NCBI GenBank assembly: GCA_012522285.1
Contig: JAAYKS010000154.1
Coordinates: 1 to 10,517 of the forward strand
Reading direction: 5' to 3'
From: Clostridiaceae bacterium
GTDB lineage: Bacteria; Bacillota; Clostridia; Saccharofermentanales; UBA5734
DNA: 10,517 nt
Positions within the stretch are counted from its first letter, which is position 1. Every line of letters starts with the position of its first letter. Below, piece by piece: positions 1 through 6,849 of the stretch. The position numbers and the translations under genes were made by a program. The notes under the pieces are model-generated. The model had not been told where the DNA came from. It saw only the letters and a program-made list of their open reading frames with translations, and did not search any database.

Positions 1-112
1 AAGACCCAAAGCGCAACCGCACATTGCGGACAGGCTGACGCTCTTCCTGCTGACTGGCAGGTGTCGGGGTAGAACGCTCCGCTTCTTTATTGTCGTTTAT
101 ATTCTTTTTCAC
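1..112 (-). CDS. N-terminal part of an unidentified protein, cut by the left window edge
   Basis: On the minus strand a frame starts at GTG (112-110) and stays open to the window edge, giving 37 codons. The start is supported by AGGTGAG five nucleotides upstream, and it lies only 10 nt after the galE stop codon with no terminator between, so it is probably the next gene of a galE transcript. The visible residues begin (M)KKNINDNKEAERS and are very polar, rich in Lys, Asn, Glu, Gln and Arg, then run into VRNVRLRFGS. No domain is visible. A charged, apparently disordered N-terminus of this kind often precedes the first membrane segment of cell-envelope proteins, but that is a guess. I do not recognise the family. 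The gene's existence is moderately supported by the ribosome binding site, spacing and open frame. Confidence 0.6.
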   Translation of the reverse strand, partial: MKKNINDNKEAERSTPTPASQQEERQPVRNVRLRFGS

Positions 113-122
113 CTTATCTCAC

Positions 123-1166
123 CTAATCGGCGGACGGGACCCGGTCGATGTCCGGTTGTTGATATCCCGTGGGATTGGCCTGCTGCCAATGCCAGGCGTC
201 ACGCAACATATCCCGGATCCCGTATCTGGCGCGCCAGCCCAGTACGGCGGCGGCCCTGGAAGGATCCGCAAAGCTCATGGGCGCGTCCCCCGGTCGTCTG
301 GGACCGATGCGAAACGGAATCCGGATGCCGTTGACCTGCTCGAATGCCTGGATCATTTCCATCACACTGCTGCCGGTTCCGGTTCCCAGATTGACTGTCT
401 CGACCCCCTGATGCTTCAGACAATAGTCTATGGCCGCCACGTGACCCGATGCCAGATCCTGCACATGGATATAGTCGCGGATACAGGTACCGTCCGGCGT
501 CGGATAATCGTTGCCGTTGACAGTCAGGAATTCCCTGCGTCCTACTGCGACCTGTGTGATGTATGGAACCAGATTGTTCGGAATCCCTGCGGGGTCTTCC
601 CCGATCCGTCCGGACGGATGGGCTCCGACCGGATTGAAATATCGCAAAAGCAGGATCGACCAGGAAGGCTCGGAGACTGCGAGGTCTGACAGGATTCGTT
701 CATTCATGAATTTTGTCCAGCCATAGGGGGAATCACACCACAGCGGAGCGCCCTCACCCACGGGCACCTCTGCCGGAGACCGATACACCGTTGCGGAAGA
801 ACTGAAGACGAGACGACGGATGCCGGCGCGTTCCATCTCTCCGCAGAGCACCAGTGTGCTGTCAAGGTTGTTCGTGTAGTACCGCAACGGCTGCTCCACC
901 GACTCCCCCACCGCTTTCCAGCCGGCGAAATGGATCACGGCGTCGATGCCGGCCGCCAAGGTGTCGCGCACCAGATCCCGATCTCTGACATCGCCCAGCA
1001 CAAAGTCCGGTTTTTTGCCTGCGATTTCGCTGATCCGGTCGAGAACGACCCTGCTGCTGTTGCCAAGATGATCCAGAATCACGACATCGTGTCCGTGCCC
1101 TAGCAACTCAACGCAGGTATGGCTTCCAATGAAACCCGCTCCTCCGGTGACAAGGATCTTCGCCAT
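123..1166 (-). CDS. galE: UDP-glucose 4-epimerase
   Basis: This 347-residue protein is a short-chain dehydrogenase/reductase-type NAD-dependent epimerase that interconverts UDP-galactose and UDP-glucose in the Leloir pathway and supplies donors for surface polysaccharide. The NAD-binding GGAGFIGS is at residues 8-15. The catalytic triad is Ser124 (in FSSSATVY), Tyr148 and Lys152 (YGWTK), matching Ser124/Tyr149/Lys153 of Escherichia coli GalE. Further family blocks are HFAGWKAVGESV (79-90), LLRYFNPVGAHPSG and the C-terminal DAWHWQ region. The length is close to the 338 residues of the E. coli enzyme. The ATG at 1166 is chosen over the upstream extension to 1316 because translation from it starts directly with the Rossmann strand and GGGAGGGG lies just before it. 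A minor oddity is Arg after ATVY where Gly is usual. Some homologues also accept the N-acetylated sugars; this cannot be read from the sequence. Confidence 0.96.
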   Translation of the reverse strand: MAKILVTGGAGFIGSHTCVELLGHGHDVVILDHLGNSSRVVLDRISEIAGKKPDFVLGDVRDRDLVRDTLAAGIDAVIHFAGWKAVGESVEQPLRYYTNNLDSTLVLCGEMERAGIRRLVFSSSATVYRSPAEVPVGEGAPLWCDSPYGWTKFMNERILSDLAVSEPSWSILLLRYFNPVGAHPSGRIGEDPAGIPNNLVPYITQVAVGRREFLTVNGNDYPTPDGTCIRDYIHVQDLASGHVAAIDYCLKHQGVETVNLGTGTGSSVMEMIQAFEQVNGIRIPFRIGPRRPGDAPMSFADPSRAAAVLGWRARYGIRDMLRDAWHWQQANPTGYQQPDIDRVPSAD

Positions 1167-1227
1167 GTCCCCTCCCGTTTCCTCCGTTTCGTCGACTATG
1201 CGGTGCTCAGCAACCCGGTTGAAAAAC

Positions 1228-1255
1228 ATTCTAGCATATTCTGGGGCGTTCCCAA
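1228..1255 (-). promoter_or_regulatory. Candidate galE promoter (extended -10)
   Basis: On the minus strand, TAGAAT (plus positions 1233-1228) is preceded by TGC, making an extended -10 element. A 16-nt spacer separates it from TTGGGA (1255-1250), which matches four of six bases of the -35 consensus. Transcription would start near 1221, leaving a leader of about 55 nt before galE. The element lies inside the left arm of the inverted repeat 1221-1284, and its -35 overlaps that of the opposing promoter. The -10 is good and the -35 weak. Confidence 0.5.
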
Positions 1256-1277
1256 AAAATGAAACACATGCTAAAAT
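1249..1277 (+). promoter_or_regulatory. Candidate promoter for the ABC exporter genes (extended -10)
   Basis: TAAAAT (1272-1277) preceded by TGC gives an extended -10 element. At a 17-nt spacing lies TTCCCA (1249-1254), a weak -35 match. The predicted start near 1284 leaves a leader of about 43 nt before the ATG at 1327. It is the mirror image of the galE promoter, and the two -35 regions share the same bases, so simultaneous occupancy by two polymerases looks impossible. Confidence 0.5.
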
Positions 1278-1326
1278 GTTTTTCTGTTTATTGTGTTTTG
1301 AACCCCTAGAAAACATGGAGGACGTT

Positions 1327-3162
1327 ATGGACGAAAGCGGTAGCCGGAGAACCCGGTTCCGGATCGGTGATTTTGTTCGTTTTTACAGAGGGCAGGGATT
1401 TCGGTTTGCCGGCACCACCGCGCTGACCGTGACCGGTGCTGCCCTGTCGATGCTGACGCCACTTGTGTTCCGTTTCATTGTCGACACGGTACTCAACGGC
1501 GTGGCACCTTCCCTGCCGGGCTTCCTGCTCAAGATTTACGAGCAGGCAGGCGGGCGCGCGTTTTACCTTCGCAACATCTGGATCCTCGGCCTTATCATCA
1601 TCGGCATCCACGGTGTCGAAGGTGCGATGGGCTTTTTCCGCGGACGCTGGAGTTCGATGGTCGCGGAAACCGGGTCGCGCAAGATGCGGGACACCCTGTA
1701 CAGTCATATCCAAAGCCTGCCGTTTGCCTACCACGCGACCGCGGAAACCGGAGATCTCGTGCAGCGATGCACCTCAGATGTCGATACGGTTCGGCGCTTT
1801 ATCAACGGGCAGGTGTACGAGATCATCCGTTGTGTGTGTCTGGTGGTCGCGAGCATCGTGTTCATGCTCTTGCTCGACCCGCGGATGGCCCTCATCAGCA
1901 TGGCCAGCACACCGTTCATCTTTTTGTCCGCCCTGCTGTACTTCCGTAAACAGCGCGATGCGGCCCAGAAGTGGGACGAGGCGGAAGGTAGCTTGTCCAC
2001 GGTTCTGCAGGAAAGCATGACCGGTATCCGCGTCGTCAAGGCCTTCGCGCGGCAGGACCACGAGCGCTCCAAATTCGAAGAGAAAAACCAGGTGCTGAAA
2101 AAATGTGCGGCGGAGTTCATCCGGCTTATGTCCAACTTCTGGATGTATTCGGACTTCATTTGCCTGCTGCAGATCGGGATCACGACCGTGGTCGGCGTGG
2201 TTTTTGTAGTGGACGAGCGCATCACACTCGGACTGATGATCGTATTTGTCGGGTACACCGAAATGCTGCTTTACCCCCTCCGGGGCCTGGCCCGCATGCT
2301 GTCCGACGCCGGCCGGATGCAGATCTCCTTTGGCCGGCTCCAGGATATCCTGAACACCGCGGCAGAACCCTCGGACGAAGAACTGGAGGAACTGGATGCG
2401 ACCGGGCAGATCAAGTTTGAGAACGTCTCGTTCGCCTATCGCGGAAATGATCGGGACATCCTGCACGACATCACGTTCGAAGCCAACCCGGGCGAGACGA
2501 TCGGAGTGCTGGGTCCGACCGGTTCAGGCAAATCGACCATCATGTATCTGATGCAAAGACTATACGATCCGAGCGGAGGCAAAATCCTCGTGGACGGCAA
2601 GGACATCACCGGCATATCCCGCAAAAGCATGCGCCAGAACGTGGGGTTCGTTCTGCAGGAGCCATTCGTGTTTTCGCGGACGATCTTCGACAACATCCGC
2701 ATGCCCCGCCCGGAAGCGCAGGAGGAAGCAGTGTACGAAGTCTCCCGCACAGCGGCCATTCACGACGATATCCAGGCCTTTGAGGAAGGATATCAGACGA
2801 TGGTCGGTGAACGCGGTGTGACCTTGTCCGGCGGACAAAAACAACGGGTGACGATCGCACGCACACTGATCCGGGAATGCCCGATCCTGGTGTTCGACGA
2901 TTCGTTGAGCGCGGTGGACACCGAAACCGACTCCCACATCCGTGCCGAACTCGCCCAGCGCCGCAACCGAGCGACCACCTTTATTATCTCTCATCGCATC
3001 GCAACCCTGTCGGAGGCCGACAAGATTCTCGTCGTCGAAGACGGCCGGATCACGCAACAAGGGAGTCACGCCGCATTGCTCGCACAAGAAGGTCTGTACA
3101 AGCGGGTGTATGACATCCAGAACGCGTTGTCGGACGTCGAAGAGCAGGAGGGAAACATATGA
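1327..3162 (+). CDS. Heterodimeric ABC exporter, subunit with the degenerate ATPase site
   Basis: This 611-residue protein has the full half-transporter layout. There are six membrane helices (roughly 26-53, 83-105, 164-184, 186-206, 273-296, 298-318), then an ATPase domain from about residue 355. Walker A is GPTGSGKST (396-404), the Q-loop is in FVLQEP, the signature is LSGGQ (500-504), Walker B is LVFDD (521-525) and the switch His is 556. The residue after Walker B is Asp525 rather than the catalytic Glu, while the signature is canonical. This is the pattern of the degenerate-site subunit in TM287/288- or BmrCD-type exporters. The ATG at 1327 is chosen because GGAGG lies 5 nt before it; the in-frame ATG at 1315 lacks a good site. 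The stop overlaps the next start in ATGA, implying translational coupling. The substrate (drug, lipid or peptide) is unknown. Confidence 0.93.
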   Translation: MDESGSRRTRFRIGDFVRFYRGQGFRFAGTTALTVTGAALSMLTPLVFRFIVDTVLNGVAPSLPGFLLKIYEQAGGRAFYLRNIWILGLIIIGIHGVEGAMGFFRGRWSSMVAETGSRKMRDTLYSHIQSLPFAYHATAETGDLVQRCTSDVDTVRRFINGQVYEIIRCVCLVVASIVFMLLLDPRMALISMASTPFIFLSALLYFRKQRDAAQKWDEAEGSLSTVLQESMTGIRVVKAFARQDHERSKFEEKNQVLKKCAAEFIRLMSNFWMYSDFICLLQIGITTVVGVVFVVDERITLGLMIVFVGYTEMLLYPLRGLARMLSDAGRMQISFGRLQDILNTAAEPSDEELEELDATGQIKFENVSFAYRGNDRDILHDITFEANPGETIGVLGPTGSGKSTIMYLMQRLYDPSGGKILVDGKDITGISRKSMRQNVGFVLQEPFVFSRTIFDNIRMPRPEAQEEAVYEVSRTAAIHDDIQAFEEGYQTMVGERGVTLSGGQKQRVTIARTLIRECPILVFDDSLSAVDTETDSHIRAELAQRRNRATTFIISHRIATLSEADKILVVEDGRITQQGSHAALLAQEGLYKRVYDIQNALSDVEEQEGNI

Positions 3163-4991
3163 GTCTGGATGCCAGACTGGAAGAAAAAGACTATTCGGAG
3201 AAATTTGACGCCAGCCTTTGGAAACGGCTGCTGGTGTTTACACGCACCTGCAGACCGCTGATCGTCGGGCTGCTGGTGAGTCTTGTCGTCATGTCGGTAT
3301 TGGAGAGCGCGACCCCTCTATTGACGCGCTATGCCATCAATCACTTTATCGCGGAGCGCGACCTGACAGGACTGCTCCCCTACTGTGTGCTGTTTTTTGC
3401 AATCGTGCTGGGGCAGGCCGTGATGATCCGGCTGTTCATCCACTTTGCGGGCAGCGTGGAGATCCACTTGTCGTTTGAAATCCGAAAAGCGGGATTCAAC
3501 AAACTCCAGGATCTCTCTTTCTCCTATTACGACAAGACGCCGGTCGGATGGATCATGGCTCGCATGGTTTCCGACACCGGACGTCTCAGCGAAATCATCG
3601 CCTGGGGACTCACAGACATCGCCTGGGCGGCTGGTACCCTGTTTTTCATCACAGGTGCGATGTTCCTGCTCGACTGGCGTCTGGCGTTGATCGCCATGAT
3701 CGTGGTACCCCCTCTGGCGGCGGTCAGTATGTATTTCCAAAATCGGCTCCTGAAGTCCCACCGGGAGATCCGCAAACAGAATTCCAGGATCACGGGCGGG
3801 TTTAACGAAGGGATCATGGGTGCCAAAACGAGCAAGACCATGCGCCGCGAGGAGAAAAACCTCGAGGAGTTCACGGAACTCACCTCCGGGATGTACAAAG
3901 CCTCGGTGCGTGCGGCGGTCCTGTCCTCTCTGTATCTCCCCGCGGTCTCGCTGCTCGGCGCGATCGGCATCGCACTCGTGCTCTGGCGGGGCGGCAACAT
4001 GGCGGTCGACAGTGTGATCATGGTAGGAACCCTGTATGTGTTTGTCTCTTACGTCCAGCGGTTTTTCGAGCCGATTCGCCACATCTCCCGCTTGATCGCG
4101 GAGATGCAGTCCGCACAGGCGGCGGCAGAGCGTGTCATGTCCCTGCTGGCGGAAGAGCCCAAGATTGTGGACGCACCCGAAGTGGTGGAACGATACGGGC
4201 TCAAGGACGGACAAGGACAGGAGCCCTGGCCCGTCATCCGCGGAGACGTCTCCTTTGAGGATGTCACGTTTACTTATGGCGGAGAGGAAATCATCCTGGA
4301 CCGCTTCAGCCTCGAGGTCAAAGCCGGGGAGGTCATCGCGCTGGTCGGTGAGACCGGTGCCGGTAAGAGCACCATCGTCAACCTGATCTGCCGGTTCTAC
4401 GAACCCACCTCGGGTACCATCCGGATCGACGGGCAAGACTACACCTCTCTCCCGATGCAGTGGCTCTACTCCCATCTCGGATACGTCCTGCAGTCTCCGC
4501 ATCTGTTCAGCGGCACCATTGCGGACAACATCCGCTACGGCAAGCTCGATGCGACCGACGAGGAAGTCGAGGCGGCCGCCCGCCTGGTCTCGGCACACGA
4601 CTTTATCATCAAGACCGAAAACCTCTACGACACGGAAGTCGGAGAAGGCGGCAACCGGCTTTCGACCGGAGAAAAGCAACTGATCTCCTTTGCGCGCGCC
4701 ATCCTCGCCGATCCCCGGATCTTTGTACTGGACGAGGCGACCTCCTCGGTCGACACCGAGACGGAACAACTGGTGCAACGTGCCATTGTGGAGGTGTTGA
4801 AGGGGCGGACGTCTTTTGTCATCGCGCACAGGTTGTCCACCGTACGCAGTGCGAACCGGATCCTTGTCGTCTCGGACGGGCGTATCATCGAAGACGGGAC
4901 CCATCGCGAGCTGATGCGCAAAAAGGGGCATTACCACAATCTCTATCTCAATCAGTTCATCGAGGAATCCGTCGACCGTCCGGGATCCTGA
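3159..4991 (+). CDS. Heterodimeric ABC exporter, subunit with the canonical catalytic site
   Basis: This 610-residue partner subunit is preceded by AGGAGGG and starts 4 nt inside the previous gene. Six membrane helices lie near 31-58, 72-96, 148-170, 172-192, 251-276 and 284-304. The ATPase domain carries Walker A GETGAGKST (397-405), a Q-loop in YVLQSP, Walker B ending in Asp525-Glu526 with the catalytic Glu, and the switch His557. Its signature reads LSTGE (501-505) instead of LSGGQ. Taken together, the active site is this protein's Walker motifs with the partner's LSGGQ. The degenerate site is the partner's Walker motifs with LSTGE. The protein should sit in the cytoplasmic membrane and export an unknown hydrophobic or amphipathic compound. 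It could be called a multidrug or lipid exporter by similarity, but no substrate evidence exists here. No clear terminator follows. Confidence 0.93.
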   Translation: MSLDARLEEKDYSEKFDASLWKRLLVFTRTCRPLIVGLLVSLVVMSVLESATPLLTRYAINHFIAERDLTGLLPYCVLFFAIVLGQAVMIRLFIHFAGSVEIHLSFEIRKAGFNKLQDLSFSYYDKTPVGWIMARMVSDTGRLSEIIAWGLTDIAWAAGTLFFITGAMFLLDWRLALIAMIVVPPLAAVSMYFQNRLLKSHREIRKQNSRITGGFNEGIMGAKTSKTMRREEKNLEEFTELTSGMYKASVRAAVLSSLYLPAVSLLGAIGIALVLWRGGNMAVDSVIMVGTLYVFVSYVQRFFEPIRHISRLIAEMQSAQAAAERVMSLLAEEPKIVDAPEVVERYGLKDGQGQEPWPVIRGDVSFEDVTFTYGGEEIILDRFSLEVKAGEVIALVGETGAGKSTIVNLICRFYEPTSGTIRIDGQDYTSLPMQWLYSHLGYVLQSPHLFSGTIADNIRYGKLDATDEEVEAAARLVSAHDFIIKTENLYDTEVGEGGNRLSTGEKQLISFARAILADPRIFVLDEATSSVDTETEQLVQRAIVEVLKGRTSFVIAHRLSTVRSANRILVVSDGRIIEDGTHRELMRKKGHYHNLYLNQFIEESVDRPGS

Positions 4992-5025
4992 CCTGTAGGA
5001 ATGTTCCGTGTATGCGGCCAGGTTC

Positions 5026-5054
5026 TGGACACTGCGGGCCGCCAAATCTATACT
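5026..5054 (+). promoter_or_regulatory. Promoter of the tRNA-Leu gene
   Basis: TGGACA (5026-5031) and TATACT (5049-5054) are separated by exactly 17 nt, each matching five of six consensus bases. Transcription would start near 5061, about 7 nt before the mature tRNA. This is the best vegetative promoter in the window and fits a stable RNA gene. Confidence 0.75.
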
Positions 5055-5067
5055 GATTTGTGTTCAG

Positions 5068-5150
5068 GCTCGCGTGGCGGAACAGGCAGACGCTGCGGAC
5101 TTAAAATCCGCCGGGAAACCATACCGGTTCGAGTCCGGTCGCGAGCACCA
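5068..5150 (+). tRNA. tRNA-Leu with anticodon UAA, CCA encoded
   Basis: A complete cloverleaf can be drawn. The acceptor GCTCGCG (5068-5074) pairs with CGCGAGC (5140-5146), followed by discriminator A and encoded CCA (5148-5150). The D arm begins GGCGGAAC and closes at GACGC. The anticodon stem GCGGA/TCCGC (5095-5099/5107-5111) encloses the loop CTTAAAA, with anticodon TAA at 5102-5104, which reads UUA (Leu). A short class-II variable arm (5112-5122) contains GG/CC closing AAA. The T stem ACCGG/CCGGT encloses TTCGAGT. The long variable arm and discriminator A agree with leucine identity. The gene lies between the ABC exporter genes and the ylmH-like gene, with its own promoter just upstream. 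Confidence 0.95.
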
Positions 5151-5154
5151 CATC

Positions 5155-5197
5155 CGATGCCGGTCGTGCATTTTTGCACCTCCGGCATCGACATTTT
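5155..5197 (+). terminator. Two-part hairpin between tRNA-Leu and the ylmH-like gene, possible attenuating terminator
   Basis: CGATGCCGG (5155-5163) pairs perfectly with CCGGCATCG (5182-5190). Inside it, GTGCA (5166-5170) pairs with TGCAC (5175-5179) around a TTTT loop, with a symmetric 2-nt internal bulge between the stems. The stem is followed by ACATTTTC, a short and imperfect U tract. It is well placed to end the tRNA transcript 3' of CCA. It could be leaky, because no separate promoter for the following gene is visible in 5151-5212. Confidence 0.6.
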
Positions 5198-5212
5198 CGC
5201 GGAGATAAGGTG

Positions 5213-6022
5213 ATGGATAAGGAATTGATCCCGATCCGGCAGCGGATCGCCGACTTGCTCGAGACAGCCGAAAGACAGTCACAGCCGCGCTGTTCGCACT
5301 TTCTCAGTCCCGCCGAACAGGGTGCGGCAGAAGTCGCGGCGCGTCGCGAGGGATGGTCGGGAATCACGCAGGATTCGGCCGGATGGGTCTTTCACGGCGG
5401 GGTACCCGGTGCGGAACGCAGGCGGTTTTGCGTGATTCCGTTTGCTCCCGGGACGGAAGATCCGGAAGAATGGATCGACCTGAGCAAACGGTTTTGCGTT
5501 GTAGAGATTTGGACCTCGCCACAGGCGGGACCCGGACCGGGTCATCGGGACATTCTGGGCGCGGTGCTGGCTTGTGGAATCCGCAGGGACTTCGTCGGGG
5601 ATATCGCGGCGGATTCCGCCCGCGGTCTGGCCTGGATCGTCCTGGATCCTTCCGTGCTGGATACGGTACTGACATCGGTCGACCGTATCGGGCGGTGTGC
5701 GGTTCGGCTGCGCGCCGTGCCCCTGGAGCAGTACCCCGCGGGGGAAGACCTGCAGGAAAAGGAAAGAATCACGGGCACCGTCGCAACGCCGCGGCTGGAC
5801 GCGGTACTCGCGCTGGCATTCCGTCTGTCCCGGTCGGACGCCGCCGAACATATCCACAGCGGGGATGTGCAGTTGAACTGGATCGTCTGTACGGATCCCG
5901 ACAAATTGCTTTCCCAGGGAGACCGGATCGCCTTGCGCGGGCGGGGTAAAGCAGTGCTTGCGGAGATGGGCGGCCACTCCCGCAAGGGCAGACAGTTCAT
6001 CGCAGCCGATCGGTTCCGATAG
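5213..6022 (+). CDS. ylmH: YlmH-like S4-domain RNA-binding protein
   Basis: This 269-residue protein matches the YlmH family, whose Bacillus subtilis member has about 257 residues. The central family block HRDILGAVLACGIRRDFVGD starts at residue 111. The C-terminal S4 RNA-binding domain spans about 193-260, beginning with PRLDAVLALAFRLSR and including the SGDVQLN and QGDRIALRGRG turns. YlmH proteins bind the large ribosomal subunit; the B. subtilis protein has been reported to act in ribosome-associated quality control, and that role is transferred here only by family. ATG 5213 is chosen because GGAG (5201-5204) lies 8 nt upstream; the GTG at 5210 is an alternative. In many Bacillota ylmH sits in the ylmDEFGH-divIVA cell-division cluster. 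Here it stands alone after a tRNA gene. The sirtuin gene follows after 53 nt. Confidence 0.88.
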   Translation: MDKELIPIRQRIADLLETAERQSQPRCSHFLSPAEQGAAEVAARREGWSGITQDSAGWVFHGGVPGAERRRFCVIPFAPGTEDPEEWIDLSKRFCVVEIWTSPQAGPGPGHRDILGAVLACGIRRDFVGDIAADSARGLAWIVLDPSVLDTVLTSVDRIGRCAVRLRAVPLEQYPAGEDLQEKERITGTVATPRLDAVLALAFRLSRSDAAEHIHSGDVQLNWIVCTDPDKLLSQGDRIALRGRGKAVLAEMGGHSRKGRQFIAADRFR

Positions 6023-6039
6023 ACGGATTCAGGACCGGT

Positions 6040-6069
6040 TTGGTTTCCCGCAACCACAGGGAGTACAAT
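6040..6069 (+). promoter_or_regulatory. Weak candidate promoter at the sirtuin gene
   Basis: TACAAT (6064-6069) matches the -10 consensus at five of six positions. The only -35 candidate is TTGGTT (6040-6045) at a long 18-nt spacing, which is poor. If used, transcription would begin at or next to the ATG at 6076, giving a leaderless or nearly leaderless message. The same stretch carries AGGGAG (6058-6063), so the gene may instead be translated from a ylmH read-through transcript. Confidence 0.3.
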
Positions 6070-6075
6070 CGGGAT

Positions 6076-6849
6076 ATGAAAAATGACAGGTTGTCGGAAC
6101 GGCTGGAAACGTTTGAGCGCTGGGTGCGGGAGAGCCGTCGCATCGTGTTTTTCGGGGGTGCGGGTGTCTCCACGGAAAGCGGTATCCCGGATTTCAGAGG
6201 CGCGGCCGGGCTATACCGCTTGCCCGGCGGGTCGGTTGGGATGCCGCCGGAAGAGTTGCTCAGTGCCACAACTCTGGAACGGAATCCGGAGGCGTTCTTT
6301 GCGTTTTACCATCGACACATGATGTACACTTCCGCGCTTCCCCATAACGCGCACCGCGCGTTGGCGCGCCTGGAGGCGGCGGGCCGCCTGGACGCGGTCG
6401 TCACCCAGAACATCGACTGGTTGCACCAAAAAGCTGGCAGTCGGCGCGTCTTTGAGCTCCACGGCTCCATTTTCCGAAACCATTGTGTCCTGTGCGGTAC
6501 CAAATACGGGATCGACGAGGCAACCGCCCTGTGCGACTCCGTCGGCGTCCCTCGATGTGCGTGCGGAGGCATGATTCGCCCCGATGTCGTATTGTACGGG
6601 GAAGATCTGGATCCCGCCATCCTGCGGGGCTCGATCGCAGCCATCGCCGCGGCGGATCTTCTGATCGTCGGCGGGACCTCGCTGACCGTTTACCCGGCAG
6701 CCGCATTGATCCGGTATTACAGCAAAGACCGGCTGGTCATGATCAACTGCGAAGAGACCCCGCTGGACGCAGAGGCTGACCTGTTGTTACCCGTAAAGAT
6801 CGGAGAAGTGTTTGCCCGGATCGAAGCGATGCATCCGGACGGAGCCTGA
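6076..6849 (+). CDS. NAD-dependent protein deacylase, Sir2 family
   Basis: This 257-residue protein is a complete bacterial sirtuin (CobB/SrtN-like) that removes acyl groups from lysines using NAD. It carries GAGVSTESGIPDFR (28-41) for NAD binding, QNIDWLH (from Gln111), and the catalytic His129 in ELHG. Zinc ligands are Cys137/Cys140 (CVLC) and Cys161/Cys163, the latter a CxC pair rather than CxxC. RPDVVLYGE and GTSLTVYPAA follow. The CxC pair is, to my knowledge, usual in clostridial sirtuins, so the zinc site is probably intact. ATG 6076 is the only start that leaves the normal short N-terminal helix before the Rossmann fold. Its AGGGAG lies 12 nt away, rather far. The gene follows ylmH by 53 nt and may be co-transcribed. 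Its stop codon lies within the hairpin shared with the opposing methyltransferase gene. Confidence 0.94.
   Translation: MKNDRLSERLETFERWVRESRRIVFFGGAGVSTESGIPDFRGAAGLYRLPGGSVGMPPEELLSATTLERNPEAFFAFYHRHMMYTSALPHNAHRALARLEAAGRLDAVVTQNIDWLHQKAGSRRVFELHGSIFRNHCVLCGTKYGIDEATALCDSVGVPRCACGGMIRPDVVLYGEDLDPAILRGSIAAIAAADLLIVGGTSLTVYPAAALIRYYSKDRLVMINCEETPLDAEADLLLPVKIGEVFARIEAMHPDGA

Larger units (their letters stand above)
1221..1284. repeat. 17-bp imperfect inverted repeat in the galE/ABC divergent promoter region
   Basis: The left arm (1221-1237) and right arm (1268-1284) are reverse complements at 16 of 17 positions, separated by 30 nt. Each arm contains one of the two opposing extended -10 elements, and the shared -35 region is at the centre (about 1252). 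The arms could be duplicated binding sites for one regulator or simply mirrored promoter cores. Because the symmetry extends beyond the -10 hexamer into a GAAAAACATT-type flank, a regulator site seems plausible. Confidence 0.8.

Noticed and set aside
1167..1316. N-terminal extension of galE to an upstream start at 1316
   Set aside because: It would add 50 residues before the Rossmann fold and run through the divergent promoter. The internal ATG at 1166 has an excellent ribosome site and matches the family start.
1129..1326. N-terminal extension of the first ABC subunit
   Set aside because: The extension overlaps galE and the promoter region. ATG 1327 has GGAGG at ideal spacing and gives a normal-length half-transporter.
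5014..5042. GCGGCC/GGCCGC inverted repeat after the ABC genes as a terminator
   Set aside because: The stem is only 6 bp with an 17-nt loop, lacks a U tract, and contains the tRNA promoter -35.
3318..5045. Long (575-codon) open frame on the minus strand opposite the second ABC exporter gene
   Set aside because: It is antisense to an unmistakable ABC gene, has no recognisable domain, and its Asp/His/Arg/Gln-rich composition is typical of the shadow frame of a GC-rich gene.
5068..5150. tRNA-Leu as an integration site for a mobile element
   Set aside because: No integrase, no repeated tRNA 3' end and no foreign-looking genes are present on either side.
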